Source of the DNA: an uncultured Oscillospiraceae bacterium
Lineage (GTDB): Bacteria > Bacillota > Clostridia > Oscillospirales > Oscillospiraceae
Assembly (NCBI GenBank): GCA_910585265.1
Contig: CAJUCA010000006.1
Location: forward strand, 50,450-98,150
Direction: 5' to 3'
DNA length: 47,701 bases
Part shown: positions 1 through 7,721 of the stretch, in pieces
Position numbering within the stretch: the stretch's first letter is position 1
Layout of the letters: the number at the start of each line of letters is the position of its first letter
Made by a program: the position numbers and the translations under genes
Notes under the pieces: model-generated
The model's input: the letters and a program-made list of their open reading frames with translations, nothing else
What the model was told of the DNA's origin: nothing
The model's database searches: none

Positions 1-48
1 GGGAGCGCAGTGGGGAATGCCCGCAGGGCGTTTCCCACGGAGCGGACT

Positions 49-789
49 TTACCCCGACGACGGCGGCAGCTTCCGGTACTCCTTCCCGTCCTCCGGCGTC
101 ACCCCCCGGAGGGCGAACAGCTCCTCCACCGTCACGAACTTGTAGCCCTGGGCCATCAGCTCGTCCACCGCCGCCAGGGCGGTGTCCACGCTCTCGGCGT
201 AGATGTCGTGGAGCAGAATGATGCTCCCGTCCTCCACCTTGTCCAGGATCACCGAGAGCTGCCGCGCGCTGCTGCGGTCCGACCAGTCCTCCGGGTCCAC
301 CGACCACAGGATGATGGGCGACCCCGCCCTGGCCCGGTTGGAGGGGGTGATCATGCCGTAGGGCGGGCGGAGCATGAAGTCCTCCTGATCCAGCAGGCCG
401 GACAGCGTCTCCCGGAGCTTGTCCACCTCGGCGTAAAAGTCCTTGCCGTTCACCGCCGCCAGGGACTTGTGGTGGAAGGTGTGCAGGCCGATCTGGTGGC
501 CGTCCCGCTCCATGCGGATGAGCAGCTCCTCGTTCCCCGCCACGTTCTCCCCGATGACGAAAAAGGTGGCGTGCACCCCCCGCCGGGCCAGCCCGTCCAG
601 CAGGACGGGGGTGGTGGACGCCTTGGGCCCGTCGTCAAAGGTGAGGGCCACAAAGGGCCCCGCCGGGAGCTGGACCTCCCCCATGGCGGCCCGCTCCCGC
701 CCCGGCAGCCACAGCCACGCCAGCACCAACCCCAGAGCCGCCAGCGTCCCCGCCCGCAGCATGATCCGAAGCCTCGACAACCCGCCCAC
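49..789 (-). CDS. NodB-family polysaccharide deacetylase
   Basis: Predicted secreted or membrane-anchored carbohydrate esterase (CE4/NodB family) that removes acetyl groups from peptidoglycan or another N-acetylated glycan. The 246-residue product has an N-terminal hydrophobic segment (about residues 11-29) that could be an uncleaved signal anchor. The NodB motifs are in order: TFDDGP (50-55) with the catalytic and metal-binding aspartates, the H-x3-H metal site (His103, His107), RPPYG (141-145) and LLHD (192-195). The start used is a GTG; an ATG ten codons in (position 762) with GAGG nine bases upstream is a good alternative. It is the last gene of a minus-strand pair with the VanZ-like gene, 193 bp away. 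Family is clear; the substrate is not. Confidence 0.9.
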   Translation of the reverse strand: MGGLSRLRIMLRAGTLAALGLVLAWLWLPGRERAAMGEVQLPAGPFVALTFDDGPKASTTPVLLDGLARRGVHATFFVIGENVAGNEELLIRMERDGHQIGLHTFHHKSLAAVNGKDFYAEVDKLRETLSGLLDQEDFMLRPPYGMITPSNRARAGSPIILWSVDPEDWSDRSSARQLSVILDKVEDGSIILLHDIYAESVDTALAAVDELMAQGYKFVTVEELFALRGVTPEDGKEYRKLPPSSG

Positions 790-982
790 CGCCTTTCCGC
801 GTAATCGGGGTTAGTATGCGTTTCGGACGGGGTTTTATCCATGGGGCGGAGCGTCCCGGCTGTTTTTTGTGCCGCCGCGGGGACAGGTTCTCCATTTTTT
901 ATCAGGAGCGGCTTTGTCCAGAGGGGATTTCGCCCAAAAATGAACTCCCCCGGGAACCTTCCTTTTGCCGCAAAACAGCCTG

Positions 983-1507
983 TCACCTGGTTTTCAAACG
1001 CTTCAGAACCCAAAAGGTAACTGGCTTAAACATCGTGTAGAGGCCATAGCCCAGCACTCCGCCGACCACATTTGTGATCAGATCCGTGATATCCGAGGAG
1101 CGGCCAAAGAACGGCTGCAACAGCTCGATCCCCAGGCTCATCAAGAAGCAGAACAACACCGTCCTGCCGAATTTGGCCCCTTTGTCCCGGAGTAGCGGAA
1201 ACAGGAACCCAAAGGGCATGGTCATGATAACGTTCAAGAGCACCTGTCTGAAAAAGTCGCCTCTGCCCAAGGAAACATCAATAAACGGCACCAGATTCAT
1301 GGGATGATAAGGGTGGTTCAGCAGGAACGGAATGGATGCGGCCACCGGCATCATGGTAACATAGAGGACCAGGGACAGATATGCGTACATGAGGGTATTG
1401 ACAAGCAGGCGGTCCCTGCCCTGGGCCCTCCACCTCTTATAAAACACGAAAACATATAGGAAGCCCAGCACAGCAAAATCTATTGCATATTTGATCAGGT
1501 GCCTCAC
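983..1507 (-). CDS. VanZ-like membrane protein
   Basis: A 174-residue integral membrane protein of the VanZ-like family (VanZ gives low-level teicoplanin resistance by an unknown mechanism; most relatives have no assigned role). Four or five hydrophobic helices are visible. The family hallmark near the C-terminus is present: a stretch with IELLQPFF followed by DITDLITNVVGGVLGY. It starts at GTG 1507 with AAAGGAG seven bases upstream. A strong extended -10 promoter lies just upstream, so it has its own transcript, divergent from the Lrp-type regulator. There are no vanRS or vanHAX genes nearby, so no reason to infer glycopeptide resistance. Confidence 0.85.
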   Translation of the reverse strand: MRHLIKYAIDFAVLGFLYVFVFYKRWRAQGRDRLLVNTLMYAYLSLVLYVTMMPVAASIPFLLNHPYHPMNLVPFIDVSLGRGDFFRQVLLNVIMTMPFGFLFPLLRDKGAKFGRTVLFCFLMSLGIELLQPFFGRSSDITDLITNVVGGVLGYGLYTMFKPVTFWVLKRLKTR

Positions 1508-1571
1508 CGCCTCACTCCTTTCCCGTTACCCCACGATTCAAAGCCCGGTTTCTGGAATTGATATGGGCAAA

Positions 1572-1600
1572 AGTATACCACCGGGCCGGATGAAATTCAA
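1572..1600 (-). promoter_or_regulatory. sigma-A-type promoter of the VanZ-like gene
   Basis: Read on the minus strand: -35 TTGAAT (1600-1595), 17-bp spacer, -10 TATACT (1577-1572), with TGG directly before the -10 as an extended -10 element. Start site expected near 1565, about 58 bases before the GTG. Confidence 0.7.
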
Positions 1601-1647
1601 CCCCCTTTGCTGGGGCCCTGATCGCGGCCGTCCCCCGAAATGGGGGA

Positions 1648-1676
1648 TTGCCATTTTCCCCCGGAACGTATATAAT
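1648..1676 (+). promoter_or_regulatory. sigma-A-type promoter of the Lrp-aminotransferase operon
   Basis: -35 TTGCCA (1648-1653), 17-bp spacer, perfect -10 TATAAT (1671-1676). A small hairpin, CCCCC-GAAAT-GGGGG (1632-1646), sits directly upstream of the -35 and could be an operator. Lrp-type regulators often control their own promoter, but no site was identified. Confidence 0.75.
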
Positions 1677-1736
1677 AGAAGAATCAGTTTTTTTCACCGC
1701 GACTTTTTCAAGCGTTTCATTTAGGAGGCATACGCC

Positions 1737-2219
1737 ATGAAAGACCTGCTTCATCTGTTGGAAAACGATTCCACCCTGACCCACGCCCAGCTGGCCGCCA
1801 TGACCGGCTCCACCGAGGCGGAGGTGGCCCAGGCGGTGGAACAGTATGAAAAGGACCGGGTAATCCTGGGCTATAAAACCATCGTGGACTGGGACCGCAC
1901 CCATCAGGAGTCCGTCACCGCCCTCATCGAGGTGAGCGTCACCCCCCAGCGGGGGGAGGGCTTCGACCGGGTGGCCCAGCGCATCTACCAGTACGATGAG
2001 GTGGAGTCCCTCTACCTCATGTCCGGCGGGGCCTATGACATGACCGTCACCATCTCCGGCCGCACCCTGAAGGAGGTGGCCCAGTTCGTGGGGGAGAAGC
2101 TGGCCCCCATCGACGGGGTGACGGGCACCGCCACCCACTTCATTTTGAAGAAGTACAAGGAAAAGCACCTGATCTTCCCCGTACAGGAGGTTCAGGAGGA
2201 AAGGTTCGTGTTTGAATAA
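1737..2219 (+). CDS. Lrp/AsnC-family transcriptional regulator
   Basis: A 160-residue DNA-binding regulator. An N-terminal winged helix-turn-helix (about residues 1-50, with the LTHAQLAAMTG helix pair) is followed by a RAM/AsnC effector domain (about 62-140, including the ESLYLMSGGAYDMTVTI core strand). Family members sense amino acids or related small molecules as octamers. AGGAGG lies eight bases before the ATG. The stop overlaps the aminotransferase start (TAATG), so the two are translationally coupled and probably functionally linked: the regulator is likely to sense an amino acid or oxo-acid handled by the enzyme. The ligand cannot be read from the sequence. Confidence 0.93.
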   Translation: MKDLLHLLENDSTLTHAQLAAMTGSTEAEVAQAVEQYEKDRVILGYKTIVDWDRTHQESVTALIEVSVTPQRGEGFDRVAQRIYQYDEVESLYLMSGGAYDMTVTISGRTLKEVAQFVGEKLAPIDGVTGTATHFILKKYKEKHLIFPVQEVQEERFVFE

Positions 2220-3382
2220 TGGACTACGGCAAGATTATGTGCCAAAGGGTGCGGGATATCCAGCCCTCCGGCATCCGGAAATATTTCGACCTGCTCCAGG
2301 GCATGGAGGGGGGCATCTCCCTGGGCATCGGCGAGCCCGACTTCCCCACCCCCTGGCACATCCGGGACGCGGGCATCTTCTCCCTGGAGAAGGGCTTCAC
2401 CAAATACACCCCCAACGCCGGGCTGAGCGACCTGCGGGGGGCCATCTCCCGGTACCTCAAACGCCGCTTTGACCTGGAATATGCCCCAACGGGCCAGATC
2501 CTGGTGACCGTGGGGGGCAGCGAGGGGCTGGACCTCACCTTCCGCGCCCTGCTGGAGCCGGGGGACGAGGTGATCATCCCCACCCCCTCCTTCGTGTGCT
2601 ACGGCCCCCTGGTGTCCATGGCCCACGCCGTCCCCGTGCTGGTGGAGACGAAGGCGGAGCACGAGTTCCGCCTCACCCCCGGGGAGCTGAAGGCCGCCAT
2701 CACCCCGAAAACCAAGGCGTTGGTGCTCCCCTTCCCCTGCAACCCCACCGGCGGCGTGATGGCCCGGGCCGATCTGGAAGCCCTGGCGGACGTGCTCCGG
2801 GGCACCGATATTATGGTCGTCTCCGATGAAATCTACGCCGAGCTGACCTACGGCGGGCGGCACGTGTCCATGGCCAACCTGCCGGACATGGCGGAGCGCG
2901 TCGTGGTGGTGAACGGCTTCTCCAAGGCCTATTCCATGACGGGCTGGCGGCTGGGCTACGTGTGCGGCCCCAAGCCCCTCATCGCCGCCATGACCAAGCT
3001 CCACCAATACGGCATCATGTCCGCCCCCACCACCAGCCAGTACGCCGCCATCGAGGCCCTGGACCACGGGGACGCCGATATCGAGGCCATGCGGGACGAG
3101 TACGACGGCCGCCGCCGCTTCCTGGTGGACGGCTTCCGCAAGCTGGGCCTGGACTGCTTCGAGCCGCTGGGCGCGTTTTACACCTTCCCCTGCATCAAGT
3201 CCACCGGGCTGACCAGCGAGCAGTTTGCCGACCGCTTCCTGGCGGAGCAGAAGGTGGCCGTCATCCCCGGCCCCGCCTTCGGCCCCGGCGGGGAGGGCTA
3301 CGTCCGGGCCTGCTACGCCGCCTCCATGCACGATCTGGCGGAGGCGTTGAACCGGCTGGAGAAATTCCTGAAAACCCTGTAA
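2219..3382 (+). CDS. PLP-dependent class I/II aminotransferase
   Basis: A 387-residue fold-type I aminotransferase of the aspartate aminotransferase superfamily. Visible landmarks: SLGIGEPDFPTP near residue 34, CNPTGG (174-179), SDEIY (202-206), the PLP Schiff-base lysine Lys236 in NGFSKAYSMTGWRLGY, and a C-terminal arginine in GYVRACYA that should bind the substrate carboxylate. It forms a two-gene operon with the Lrp-type regulator, with a one-base overlap (TAATG). Relatives act on aspartate, aromatic amino acids, alanine or methionine oxo-acids; the sequence alone does not decide. The nearby ThrH-like phosphatase suggests amino-acid biosynthesis. Confidence 0.93.
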   Translation: MDYGKIMCQRVRDIQPSGIRKYFDLLQGMEGGISLGIGEPDFPTPWHIRDAGIFSLEKGFTKYTPNAGLSDLRGAISRYLKRRFDLEYAPTGQILVTVGGSEGLDLTFRALLEPGDEVIIPTPSFVCYGPLVSMAHAVPVLVETKAEHEFRLTPGELKAAITPKTKALVLPFPCNPTGGVMARADLEALADVLRGTDIMVVSDEIYAELTYGGRHVSMANLPDMAERVVVVNGFSKAYSMTGWRLGYVCGPKPLIAAMTKLHQYGIMSAPTTSQYAAIEALDHGDADIEAMRDEYDGRRRFLVDGFRKLGLDCFEPLGAFYTFPCIKSTGLTSEQFADRFLAEQKVAVIPGPAFGPGGEGYVRACYAASMHDLAEALNRLEKFLKTL

Positions 3383-3405
3383 ACACACCCGCCCCCCATG
3401 GCGGA

Positions 3406-3525
3406 GGGCCGGTGGGGACACCGGCCCCTACGTGGACAAACCAGGGGCCGCCTGTAGGGGCGCACATTGTGCGCCCGCCCCAACCGGGTGCCCTTCAAAA
3501 GCCGGGCGCACGATGTGCGCCCCTG
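3406..3525. repeat. dispersed hairpin repeats between aminotransferase and thrH
   Basis: Three hairpins fill this 170-bp gap. The first, 3406-3427, is GGGCCGGTG and CACCGGCCC around a 4-base loop, followed by CCTA; the same unit recurs at 27628. The second (from 3454) has the core GGGGCGCACATTGTGCGCCC and the third (from about 3504) is its inverted relative ending CCCCTGCA. Related units recur at 11761, 12068 and 24947. None has a U-tract, so they are not ordinary terminators. Confidence 0.75.
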
Positions 3526-3553
3526 CACCACAATTACGAAAGGATGAGCCACC

Positions 3554-4153
3554 ATGAACATCGTCTGTTTGGATATGGAGGGCGTGCTGGTCCCCGAGAT
3601 CTGGATCGCCTTCGCCCAGGCCAGCGGCATCCCCGAGCTGCGCCGCACCACCCGGGACGAGCCGGATTACGACAAGCTCATGGCCTGGCGGCTGGACGTA
3701 CTGCGGCAGCACGGCCTTGGGCTGAAGGAGATCCAGGACACCATCGCCAAAATCGACCCCCTCCCCGGGGCGAAGGAATTTTTGGACGAGCTGCGCGCCC
3801 TCACCCAGGTGGTGATTTTGAGCGACACCTTCGAGCAGTTCGCCAAGCCGCTGATGGCCAAGCTGGGCTGGCCCGCCCTGTTCTGCAACACCCTGGAGGT
3901 GGCCCCCAGCGGCGAGATCACCGGCTACCAAATGCGCTGCCCCCAGTCCAAGCTGACCACGGTAAAGGCCCTCCAGTCCTGCGGCTTCGACACCATCGCC
4001 GCCGGGGACAGCTTCAACGATCTGGCCATGATCCAGGCGGGCAAGGCGGGCTTCCTGTTCCGCTCCACCGACCAGATCAAGGCGGACTACCCGGACATTC
4101 CCGCCTTTGAGGAGTTTGCCGATCTGCTCCACGCCATCAAGGCCGCCCTGTAG
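3554..4153 (+). CDS. thrH: ThrH-like phosphoserine phosphatase / homoserine phosphotransferase
   Basis: A 199-residue HAD-superfamily phosphatase resembling Pseudomonas ThrH, which dephosphorylates phosphoserine and can pass the phosphate to homoserine. The four HAD motifs are visible: the nucleophile loop CLDMEGVLVPE (Asp7, with Glu9 in the ThrH-type D-x-E pattern rather than D-x-D), SDT (90-92), Lys133, and GDSFNDLAM (151-159). The start has GAAAGGATG upstream. The TAG stop is part of a GTAGGGG repeat (see 4150). It lies between an aminotransferase and a DUF1015 gene, a combination suggestive of serine or threonine metabolism, but no serA or serC is in the window. The phosphoserine phosphatase role is likely; the transferase activity is only a family possibility. 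Confidence 0.88.
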   Translation: MNIVCLDMEGVLVPEIWIAFAQASGIPELRRTTRDEPDYDKLMAWRLDVLRQHGLGLKEIQDTIAKIDPLPGAKEFLDELRALTQVVILSDTFEQFAKPLMAKLGWPALFCNTLEVAPSGEITGYQMRCPQSKLTTVKALQSCGFDTIAAGDSFNDLAMIQAGKAGFLFRSTDQIKADYPDIPAFEEFADLLHAIKAAL

Positions 4154-4290
4154 GGGAGGGGCTTGCCCCTCCCGCCTTACCGGTGTGCTCTCTGTTCCCC
4201 GGGAGGGGGCAAGCCCCTCCCCTACATGGTTGTGCGGCAGACGCGTGCCACCGGCACACGCCGCCCCTCCCCTGCATCAGGCCAAGGATT
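4150..4290. repeat. GTAGGGGAGGGG hairpin repeat overlapping the thrH stop
   Basis: A GC-rich hairpin repeat begins with GTAGGGGAGGGGCTTGCCCC (4150-4169). An inverted counterpart, GGGGGCAAGCCCCTCCCCTA, covers 4205-4224. A second part carries GTGCCACCGGCACAC. The thrH stop codon TAG (4151-4153) lies inside the first unit. The same family returns at 42866-42998. It fills the gap up to the DUF1015 start. Confidence 0.75.
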
Positions 4291-4317
4291 CCCACCACGC
4301 AAAAAAGAGGTATGAAT

Positions 4318-5607
4318 ATGGACACTTCCTTTGACAACCTCCCCTTCCGCCCCGCCGATATCCTCCTGCCCCAGGACTGCGACTACGACAAGTGGTCTGT
4401 GGTGGCCTGCGACCAGTACACCTCCCAGCCCGAGTATTGGCAGCGGGTGGAGGAGCGGGTGGGCCGCGCCCCCTCCGCCCTGCGGCTCATCCTGCCCGAG
4501 AGCAGCCTGGACGGCCCCCAGGTGGAGATGGACATCATGGACATCAACGCCACCATGGCCCGGTACGTCCGGGAGGGGCGGTTCAAAACCCTGCCCGGGG
4601 CCATGATCTACGTGGAGCGCGTCCTCCACGGCGGCAAGGTCCGCCGGGGCCTGGTGGGCATGGCGGATCTCAAGGACTACGACTACGAGCCAGGCTCCGA
4701 CGCCCGCATCCGGGCCACGGAGGGGGTGGTCATGCCCCGGATCCCCCCCAGGGTGGCGGTGCGGAAAAACGCCCCCATCGAGCTGCCCCACGCCATGCTC
4801 CTGGCCGACGATCCGGGCCGCACCGTCATCGAGCCGCTGGCCGCCCAGACGGACGCCATGGAGCTGCTGTACGACTTCGACCTGATGGAGCAGGGCGGGC
4901 ACATCCGGGGCTGGCGGCTGGGGGAGGAGCAGCTGGCCCAGGTGTCCGGGGCCCTGTCCGCCCTGGCGGACCCCGCCGCCTTCAACGCCAAATACGGCAC
5001 CCAGGGACAGCCCGTCATGCTGTTCGCGGTGGGGGACGGCAACCACTCCCTGGCCACCGCCAAGGAGTGCTACGAGCGGCAGAAGCGGCTGGTGCCCCCG
5101 GAAAAGTGGGACGCCCTCCCCGCCCGGTTCGCCCTGTGCGAGCTGGTGAACCTCCACGACGGCAGCCTGGAGTTCGAGCCCATCCACCGGGTGGTGTTCC
5201 ACACCGAGCCGGACGCCCTGCTGGACGCCCTGATCCGGGCCTTCCCCGGCTCCCGCCGGGGCCGGAGGCCGGAGGGGGACGGCCTGCCCCTGGGCTATGT
5301 CCACGCCGGGGGGGAGGGCGTGATCACCCTGCCCCCGTCCGCCGCCCATATGCCCTTGGGGGCCCTCCAGGATTTTCTGGACCGCTACCTCATGGACCAC
5401 AAGGGCCGGGTGGACTACATCCACGGGGAGGAGGTGGCCCGGGAGTTCGCCGCCCGCCCCGGCGACATCGCCTTCCTCCTGCCCCCCATGGACAAGCGGG
5501 CCCTGTTCCCCACGGTCATCCACGGCGGGGCCCTGCCCCGCAAGACCTTCTCCATGGGAGAGCCCCACGACAAGCGGTTCTACCTGGAGGCCCGGAGAAT
5601 CCGGTAA
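4318..5607 (+). CDS. DUF1015 family protein
   Basis: A 429-residue soluble protein of the DUF1015 (COG4198) family. The diagnostic part is the VGDGNHSLATA stretch (about residues 238-248), followed by LCELVNLHDGSLEFEPIHR. The D-G-N-H pattern resembles the D-G-x-H-R loop of ParB/Srx-fold nucleotide-binding proteins, a motif-level impression only. Relatives often sit beside serA/serC in Firmicutes, and here a ThrH-like phosphoserine phosphatase is directly upstream. Start: ATG 4318 with AAGAGG seven bases upstream; ATG 4312 is too close to that site. Biochemical role not assigned with confidence. Confidence 0.85.
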   Translation: MDTSFDNLPFRPADILLPQDCDYDKWSVVACDQYTSQPEYWQRVEERVGRAPSALRLILPESSLDGPQVEMDIMDINATMARYVREGRFKTLPGAMIYVERVLHGGKVRRGLVGMADLKDYDYEPGSDARIRATEGVVMPRIPPRVAVRKNAPIELPHAMLLADDPGRTVIEPLAAQTDAMELLYDFDLMEQGGHIRGWRLGEEQLAQVSGALSALADPAAFNAKYGTQGQPVMLFAVGDGNHSLATAKECYERQKRLVPPEKWDALPARFALCELVNLHDGSLEFEPIHRVVFHTEPDALLDALIRAFPGSRRGRRPEGDGLPLGYVHAGGEGVITLPPSAAHMPLGALQDFLDRYLMDHKGRVDYIHGEEVAREFAARPGDIAFLLPPMDKRALFPTVIHGGALPRKTFSMGEPHDKRFYLEARRIR

Positions 5608-5667
5608 GCGGCCCTGCCCCCCGGCCTCCCTCCGGACGCCGGGGGGCTGCTGTTCACAAATTATTAG

Positions 5668-5697
5668 TTGGACTTTTTGCCCCGTTTGTGCTACACT
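5668..5697 (+). promoter_or_regulatory. extended -10 promoter of the tagA-like operon
   Basis: -35 TTGGAC (5668-5673), 18-bp spacer, -10 TACACT (5692-5697) preceded by TGC as an extended -10. The expected start site is about 5704, only a few bases before ATG 5708, which leaves no room for a ribosome site there. This supports the GTG at 5744 as the real start of the next gene. Confidence 0.7.
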
Positions 5698-5743
5698 GTA
5701 CTGGAAAATGGCGGGGCGGGAGGCCCCGGAGGGAGAGATCGCC

Positions 5744-6484
5744 GTGCGGGTGGACGTGCTGGGCGTGGCCTTTGACAATGTGACAAAAAAAGAGGCGGTG
5801 GACCGGGCCATGGCCCTGCTGGAGGAGGACGGCCCCCACCTGGCGGCCACCCCCAACCCCGAGATGGTCCAGCGGGCCGGGAAGGACCCGGAGTTCGCCC
5901 AGGTCCTCTCCGCCGCCCAGCTGGTCATACCCGACGGGATCGGGATTGTCTGGGCCGCCCGCATCCTCAAACGGCCCCTGAAGGGCCGGGTTCCCGGCAT
6001 CGACTTCGCCTCCGCCCTGATGGAGCAAATGGCCCGGACGGGAAAGCGGCTGTTCCTGCTGGGGGCCGCCCCCGCCAAGGACGGACAGCCCAGCGTGGCG
6101 GAGCAGGCCGCCGCCAACCTGCAAAAAGCCTGCCCCGGCCTGGTGATCTGCGGCACCCACGACGGCTACTTCAAGAAGGACGGCCCGGTGGTCCGGCAGA
6201 TCCGGGACGCCCGGGCGGACGTGGTGTTCGTGTGCCTGGGCTTCCCCCGGCAGGAGAAGTGGATCGCCGCCCACGGCGGGGAGACGGGGGCACGGCTGCT
6301 CATCGGCCTGGGCGGTTCCCTGGACGTGTTCGCCGGACGGGTGAAGCGGGCCCCGGCGTGGTTCCAGAACCACGGGCTGGAGTGGTTTTACCGTCTGGCG
6401 TCACAGCCCTCCCGGGCCGGACGGATCCTCAAGATCGCCCCCTTCCTGCTGAAGGCCCTGGGCGCGCGGCTCCGGGGCGGATGA
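5744..6484 (+). CDS. WecG/TagA/CpsF-family glycosyltransferase
   Basis: A membrane-associated glycosyltransferase of the GT26 family, typified by TagA, which adds N-acetylmannosamine to lipid-linked GlcNAc in wall teichoic acid linkage-unit synthesis. Visible: the N-terminal RVDVLGVAFDNVT typical of the family, TPNPEMVQ, IPDGIGIVW with the conserved Asp, VPGIDF, and the C-terminal LGGSLDVFAG-xVKRAPxWFQxxGLEWFYRL block. Start chosen: GTG 5744, with GGAGGGAGAG upstream and in register with family N-termini; ATG 5708 is nearly at the predicted transcription start. No other teichoic acid genes are adjacent, so the glycan is unknown. The DJ-1 and cyclo-ligase genes follow, probably in one operon. 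Confidence 0.92.
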   Translation: MRVDVLGVAFDNVTKKEAVDRAMALLEEDGPHLAATPNPEMVQRAGKDPEFAQVLSAAQLVIPDGIGIVWAARILKRPLKGRVPGIDFASALMEQMARTGKRLFLLGAAPAKDGQPSVAEQAAANLQKACPGLVICGTHDGYFKKDGPVVRQIRDARADVVFVCLGFPRQEKWIAAHGGETGARLLIGLGGSLDVFAGRVKRAPAWFQNHGLEWFYRLASQPSRAGRILKIAPFLLKALGARLRGG

Positions 6485-6520
6485 CAGCCCGCCCCAAATC
6501 AAGACAAGAGGTGGAACGAA

Positions 6521-7078
6521 ATGGTCTATATTCTGTTGGGCGAAGGCTTTGAGGAGGCCGAGGCCCTGGTGACGGCGGACGTGCTGCGCCGGGCGGAGGT
6601 GCCCGTGTCCCTCACGGGCATCGGCGGGGACTTTGTGGCCGGCTCCCACGGCATCACGGTGAAAACGGACGTGACCGTGGAGTCGGTGTCCCTGTCCGGC
6701 GGGGACATGGTGGTGCTCCCCGGCGGCCTGGGGGGCGTGGCCTCCATGGAAGGAAGCGGTCCCGCCATGGCCCTGATCCGTCAGGCGGCGGAAAACCCGG
6801 AGATCTGGCTGGCCGCCATCTGCGCCGCCCCCACCCTGCTGGCCCGGGCGGGCCTGCTGCCCCAGGGCGTCCCCTGCGTGTGCTACCCCGGCATGGAGGG
6901 GGAGCTGGAGCAGGCCGGGGCCCGGCCTCAGATGGACAAGGCGGTGGTGGTGCACAACAGGCTGGTCACCAGCCAGGCCCCCGGCACCGCCTTCGACTTC
7001 GCCCTGGCCCTGGCGGAGCTGCTGGCGGGCATTCCCGCCGCCTGCCGCCTCCACAGCGACCTGCACTACGGCGCATGA
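6521..7078 (+). CDS. DJ-1/PfpI family protein
   Basis: A 185-residue DJ-1/ThiJ-type protein. The nucleophile-elbow cysteine is in AAICAAPTLLARAG (about residue 110), with the conserved acidic partner near the N-terminus in GEGFEEAEA. Relatives include glyoxalase III/deglycase-type stress proteins; the activity of bacterial members is debated, so only the family is claimed. AGAGGTGG precedes the ATG. It follows tagA by 36 bp, and its stop overlaps the cyclo-ligase start (ATGA), implying one operon and translational coupling. Confidence 0.9.
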   Translation: MVYILLGEGFEEAEALVTADVLRRAEVPVSLTGIGGDFVAGSHGITVKTDVTVESVSLSGGDMVVLPGGLGGVASMEGSGPAMALIRQAAENPEIWLAAICAAPTLLARAGLLPQGVPCVCYPGMEGELEQAGARPQMDKAVVVHNRLVTSQAPGTAFDFALALAELLAGIPAACRLHSDLHYGA

Positions 7079-7602
7079 CGGTTCAGGATCGCAAGGAGGA
7101 GCTGCGCCGCCACGCCGCCGCCCTGCCCCAGGTGGAGGCGGAACCGCTGTTCCGGCGGTTCCTGGCCCTGCCGGAGGTGGAGGGGGCGGACACTGTGATG
7201 GTATTCTACGGCACCGGGCGGGAGCCGGACACTGTGCCCCTCATCCAGGCCCTGCTGGACCGGGGCAAGCGGGTGGCCCTTCCGGTGGTGCTCCCCCACC
7301 GGGGGATGGAGGCCCGGCAGGTGCTGGCCCTGGACCGGCTTGTCCCCAACCGCTTCGGCATTCCGGAGCCGGACGAGAGCTGCCCCGCCGTCCCCAAGGG
7401 GGAGATCGCCGTGGCCCTGGTCCCCCACCTGATGGTGGACCGGGAGGGCTACCGCCTGGGCTGGGGCGGGGGGTATTACGACCGCTGGCTGGTGGATTTC
7501 CCCGGCTTTACGGTGTGCGTGTGCCGCCCCGGGCGGCTGCTGGAGCGGATGCCCCGGGAGGAATTCGACGTTCCGGTGAAGCTCGTCCTGATGGAGGAAT
7601 AG
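7075..7602 (+). CDS. 5-formyltetrahydrofolate cyclo-ligase
   Basis: A 175-residue cytoplasmic enzyme that converts 5-formyltetrahydrofolate to 5,10-methenyltetrahydrofolate using ATP. Seen: an N-terminal basic helix (QDRKEELRRHAA), VMVFYGTGREPDT, NRFGIPEP, and the C-terminal signature LGWGGGYYDRWL, which carries the glycine-rich nucleotide/folate loop. Length is normal for the family. The start ATG 7075 overlaps the DJ-1 stop by four bases (ATGA). It is the last gene of the operon; repeat DNA follows. Confidence 0.92.
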   Translation: MTVQDRKEELRRHAAALPQVEAEPLFRRFLALPEVEGADTVMVFYGTGREPDTVPLIQALLDRGKRVALPVVLPHRGMEARQVLALDRLVPNRFGIPEPDESCPAVPKGEIAVALVPHLMVDREGYRLGWGGGYYDRWLVDFPGFTVCVCRPGRLLERMPREEFDVPVKLVLMEE

Positions 7603-7721
7603 CACGGGCGGAGGGTGTAAGCCCTCCGCCCGCTGGGTACAAGCAGCCTGCCAGGCCCTCCCCCTGTCAGGGGAGAGGCGGCACGGCGAAGCCGTGACAG
7701 ATGAGGGTGCGGCGTCTTAGC

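Noticed and set aside
12..36. Terminator for the deacetylase gene
   Set aside because: A GC hairpin (GGGGAATGCCC/GGGCGTTTCCC) lies past the stop, but no U-tract follows on the minus strand, so it is probably another dispersed hairpin.
983..1507. Glycopeptide resistance from VanZ
   Set aside because: Only a VanZ-like protein is present, with no vanHAX or vanRS; family membership alone does not support resistance.
5708..5743. ATG 5708 as start of the tagA-like gene
   Set aside because: It is about four bases from the predicted transcription start and has no ribosome site; GTG 5744 has one and matches the family N-terminus.
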